Part shown: positions 62,124 to 64,000 of the stretch, piece by piece
How positions within the stretch are numbered: the first letter of the stretch is position 1
Layout: each line of letters starts with the position of its first letter
DNA from: Clostridia bacterium
Lineage (GTDB): Bacteria > Bacillota > Clostridia > Oscillospirales > Acutalibacteraceae
Length of the DNA stretch: 64,000 nt
NCBI GenBank assembly: GCA_017442225.1
Contig: JAFSAR010000002.1
Span: 1 to 64,000, forward strand
Reading direction: 5' to 3'
The notes under the pieces: generated by a model
The model's database searches: none
What the model was told of the DNA's origin: nothing
Seen by the model: only the letters and a program-made list of their open reading frames with translations
Translations under genes and position numbers: made by a program

Positions 62124-62854
62124 TGGATATAAAGCTTTTACCTGCGCGTATTGACGACCTTAAAAAATTTTGTGACAAATCAAACAGCCCTAAATTTATA
62201 GGCTTTTTGACCGCACAGGAAGCGGCTGTAGCCGTAAAACAGTTTAAAGTCGGAGACAAATACAGTTTATCGGGTGGGTATGATAATGCCGAGCGCGTAA
62301 TGCTTGGTATTTTGCCCGATTGGTGCGAAGAGCCTGTGTTTCCCATAAATCCGATAACCTTTTCATACCGTGAATGTGACATGCTTTCACACCGTGATTT
62401 CTTAGGTGCTTTGATGGCGCTTGGCATTACGAGGGAAACAGTCGGCGATATACTTGTAGAAAAGGGCAGAGCGGTAGCATTTGTTGCCGACGATGTTTCA
62501 AAATTTGTGTTTACCCAGATAGATAAGATTGGCAGCGTCGGCGTTACGCTGACCAATGGGTACACAGCACCGTTACCGACTTCAAGCCAAAAACAGTCGT
62601 TTTCAGTAACGGTGGCCTCAACTCGGCTTGACTGTGTTGTGGCGGCTCTTTGCGGAGCGTCGCGCGGGGAGGCAACCGAAAAAATCGGTGACGGCTACGT
62701 ATCTGTAAATTCGGTATGCGTTACAAAGCCTACCGCGAACGTTAAAGCAAATGATAAAATCACAGTTCGCAAAAGGGGAAAATTTGAAATTACGTCCTGT
62801 GATGAGCACTCTAAAAAAGGCAGAATTATTTTAAAATATGATAAATACATATAG
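62123..62854 (+). CDS. ylmH: YlmH family S4-domain RNA-binding protein
   Basis: 243 residues. The N-terminal domain (FLTAQEAAVAVKQF, GDILVEKGRAVAFVADDVSK) is followed by a C-terminal S4 domain (about 165-235; TRLDCVVAALCGASRGEATE). B. subtilis YlmH is linked to ribosome-associated quality control. It follows sepF in the conserved ylm/divIVA group. Confidence 0.92.
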   Translation: MDIKLLPARIDDLKKFCDKSNSPKFIGFLTAQEAAVAVKQFKVGDKYSLSGGYDNAERVMLGILPDWCEEPVFPINPITFSYRECDMLSHRDFLGALMALGITRETVGDILVEKGRAVAFVADDVSKFVFTQIDKIGSVGVTLTNGYTAPLPTSSQKQSFSVTVASTRLDCVVAALCGASRGEATEKIGDGYVSVNSVCVTKPTANVKANDKITVRKRGKFEITSCDEHSKKGRIILKYDKYI

Positions 62855-62866
62855 GGAGGATATGCT

Positions 62867-63670
62867 ATGTTAAGTGCAAGCGAGATAAGAAACGTCCGTT
62901 TTTCAACTGCAATGGGCGGCTATAAAAAGGAAGAGGTTGATATTCTTCTTGATAAGGTGGAATCCGACTACGAGCAGTTTGAACGTACATTTAAAGAGAT
63001 GAACAACAAAATAAACGAGCTTAAGGGCGAGCTTGAGGATTGCAAAAATTCTCAGGGCAATATACAAAACGTGCTTGTAAGCGCGCAAAAGTTTGCCGAC
63101 CAGATAGTTGAAGAGGCAAAGGCAAAAAGCGCCGAGATTATTGCCTCTGCGCAAGAAAGTATAGAAAAAATCACCGCTCAGGAAAAAGAACTGACCTCTG
63201 CATTTGATAAAAAGGCGGGCGAGCGTAAATCGGCGCTTGAAAGTGATATAGAAAAGATTATCGCTAATGCCGAGAAAAAACAAGCTGCGGTGGAAACTGC
63301 AACACAGGATTGCGTAGACCGTCAACAGTTGCTGTTTAATAAAATGAAGATAGAGGTGGCGGCGTTCAAGGCTGAAATTACTGCAAAATACAAAGAGCAT
63401 CTTGAGTTGTTGGCTGCTCTTCCCGACACCGTACCTAACGACCCGAGTGAGATTGCCGAGGCGATATCCCTTTCTTTTGACAAGCTTCCCACCGTTGAGG
63501 AATACGTTCAGAATCCCGAAGATTTTGAGTTGTCAGCCGAAGAATCCGAGCCCGAGGCAGAAGACCCTGCCGAAAAGCTCGTAGAGGCTGTTACAGGCAA
63601 GGGCTTTGTAATCAATGCCGATGAGTTTGACCTTGACGACGATTCGTCGGAGGACGAAGAAGACATTTAA
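62867..63670 (+). CDS. divIVA: DivIVA domain protein
   Basis: 267 residues. The N-terminal DivIVA motif (SASEIRNVRFSTAMGGYKKE, VDILLDKVESDYEQFERTF) binds curved membrane. Residues about 45-180 are coiled coil, and the C-terminal 60 residues are very acidic (EESEPEAEDPAEK, DLDDDSSEDEED). It marks poles and septa. GGGAGGATATGCT precedes the ATG. Confidence 0.93.
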   Translation: MLSASEIRNVRFSTAMGGYKKEEVDILLDKVESDYEQFERTFKEMNNKINELKGELEDCKNSQGNIQNVLVSAQKFADQIVEEAKAKSAEIIASAQESIEKITAQEKELTSAFDKKAGERKSALESDIEKIIANAEKKQAAVETATQDCVDRQQLLFNKMKIEVAAFKAEITAKYKEHLELLAALPDTVPNDPSEIAEAISLSFDKLPTVEEYVQNPEDFELSAEESEPEAEDPAEKLVEAVTGKGFVINADEFDLDDDSSEDEEDI

Positions 63671-63688
63671 AATTAGGAGTGATCCTTT

Positions 63689-64000
63689 TTGGTATCATAT
63701 ATTTTAGCGGCTATTACAGGCGTTATTGTTCTGGCTGCCGACCAATTTACAAAGTATTTTATTTCAAATAATTTTGAAATGGCAAAATCTTATGAGTTCT
63801 TGCCAGGTGTTTTGGATATCACATATATCCATAACGACGGAGCGGCATGGGGTATGCTTGGCGGATATACATGGTTGTTACTGTCTATCACCATAGTCGT
63901 AATGCTTGCCTGTATTGCGTTGTTGCTTAAATGGGGACTGCGTGACAAAATTATGTTCTGGTCTGCAATGCTTATATTGTCGGGCGGTGTCGGCAATATG
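63689..64000 (+). CDS. lspA: lipoprotein signal peptidase (LspA), cut by window end
   Basis: The first 104 residues are visible. ADQFTKYFIS (the N-terminal signature), ITYIHNDGAAWGMLGG and the start of the C-terminal GGVGN motif are present; the catalytic Asp pair region continues beyond the window. LspA cleaves signal peptides of prolipoproteins. The start is TTG at 63689, 9 bp after AGGAG, with no in-frame ATG near. Confidence 0.92.
   Translation, partial: MVSYILAAITGVIVLAADQFTKYFISNNFEMAKSYEFLPGVLDITYIHNDGAAWGMLGGYTWLLLSITIVVMLACIALLLKWGLRDKIMFWSAMLILSGGVGNM

Overview
The window reads as a chromosomal segment of a gut-type, low-to-mid GC Clostridia (Firmicutes). An Oscillospirales/Ruminococcaceae-like host is my inference. 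It rests on the Firmicutes gene orders rimP-nusA-ylxR-ylxQ-infB-rbfA-nrnA-truB-ribF, miaB-ylbF-mutS-mutL-miaA and ylmE-sepF-ylmH-divIVA-lspA, on strong AGGAGG-type ribosome sites, TTGACA-17-TATAAT promoters, glycogen made with a GlgC/GlgD pair, and lone cohesin and dockerin modules. No phage, plasmid or CRISPR genes were seen.

Layout. 1-790: three tRNAs and an odd duplicated tRNA-Ser 3' end. 791-7250: a peptidase, an OPT transporter with a PqqD-like partner, a DUF218 membrane protein, and an asparagine synthetase relative lacking the glutaminase nucleophile. 7386-13699: tRNA-Thr, a YlmC-like protein and the glycogen operon glgB-glgC-glgD-glgA. 13753-25908: uppP, a lipoprotein, then the nusA-infB translation/ribosome maturation operon running into truB, ribF, a lipoprotein and a DUF1015 protein. 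26037-29170: a dockerin-bearing cell-wall glucosaminidase followed by a membrane-anchored cohesin protein. 29198-30760: a yybP-ykoY (Mn2+) riboswitch in front of orphan OadB/OadG-like sodium-pump subunits. 31235-32472: a cobalamin riboswitch in front of a DUF4430 lipoprotein and an ECF S component. 32507-38385: tRNA-Arg, GtrA, an AraC regulator divergent from a frameshifted L-fucose isomerase gene, an SDR and prfC. 38548-46481: an exported protein, a dense array of DNA palindromes, a Gld-type ABC operon and a surface endonuclease I. 46487-52100: a MITE, an alpha-galactosidase, a serine hydrolase and a DUF1846 protein. 52264-64000: miaB to lspA (cut by the window end).

How it works together. 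The glg operon makes storage glycogen. The nusA operon carries a leader hairpin suited to attenuation. Two metabolite or metal riboswitches each start almost exactly at a predicted transcription start and govern short transport operons. The cohesin/dockerin neighbours suggest a secreted wall hydrolase that docks on its own membrane receptor.

The most noteworthy items are the Mn2+ riboswitch on OadB/OadG-like genes, the cohesin/dockerin autolysin pair, the B12-riboswitch DUF4430/ECF pair, the AsnB relative without Cys2, and several families of small palindromic repeats, one of which supplies stop codons to neighbouring genes.
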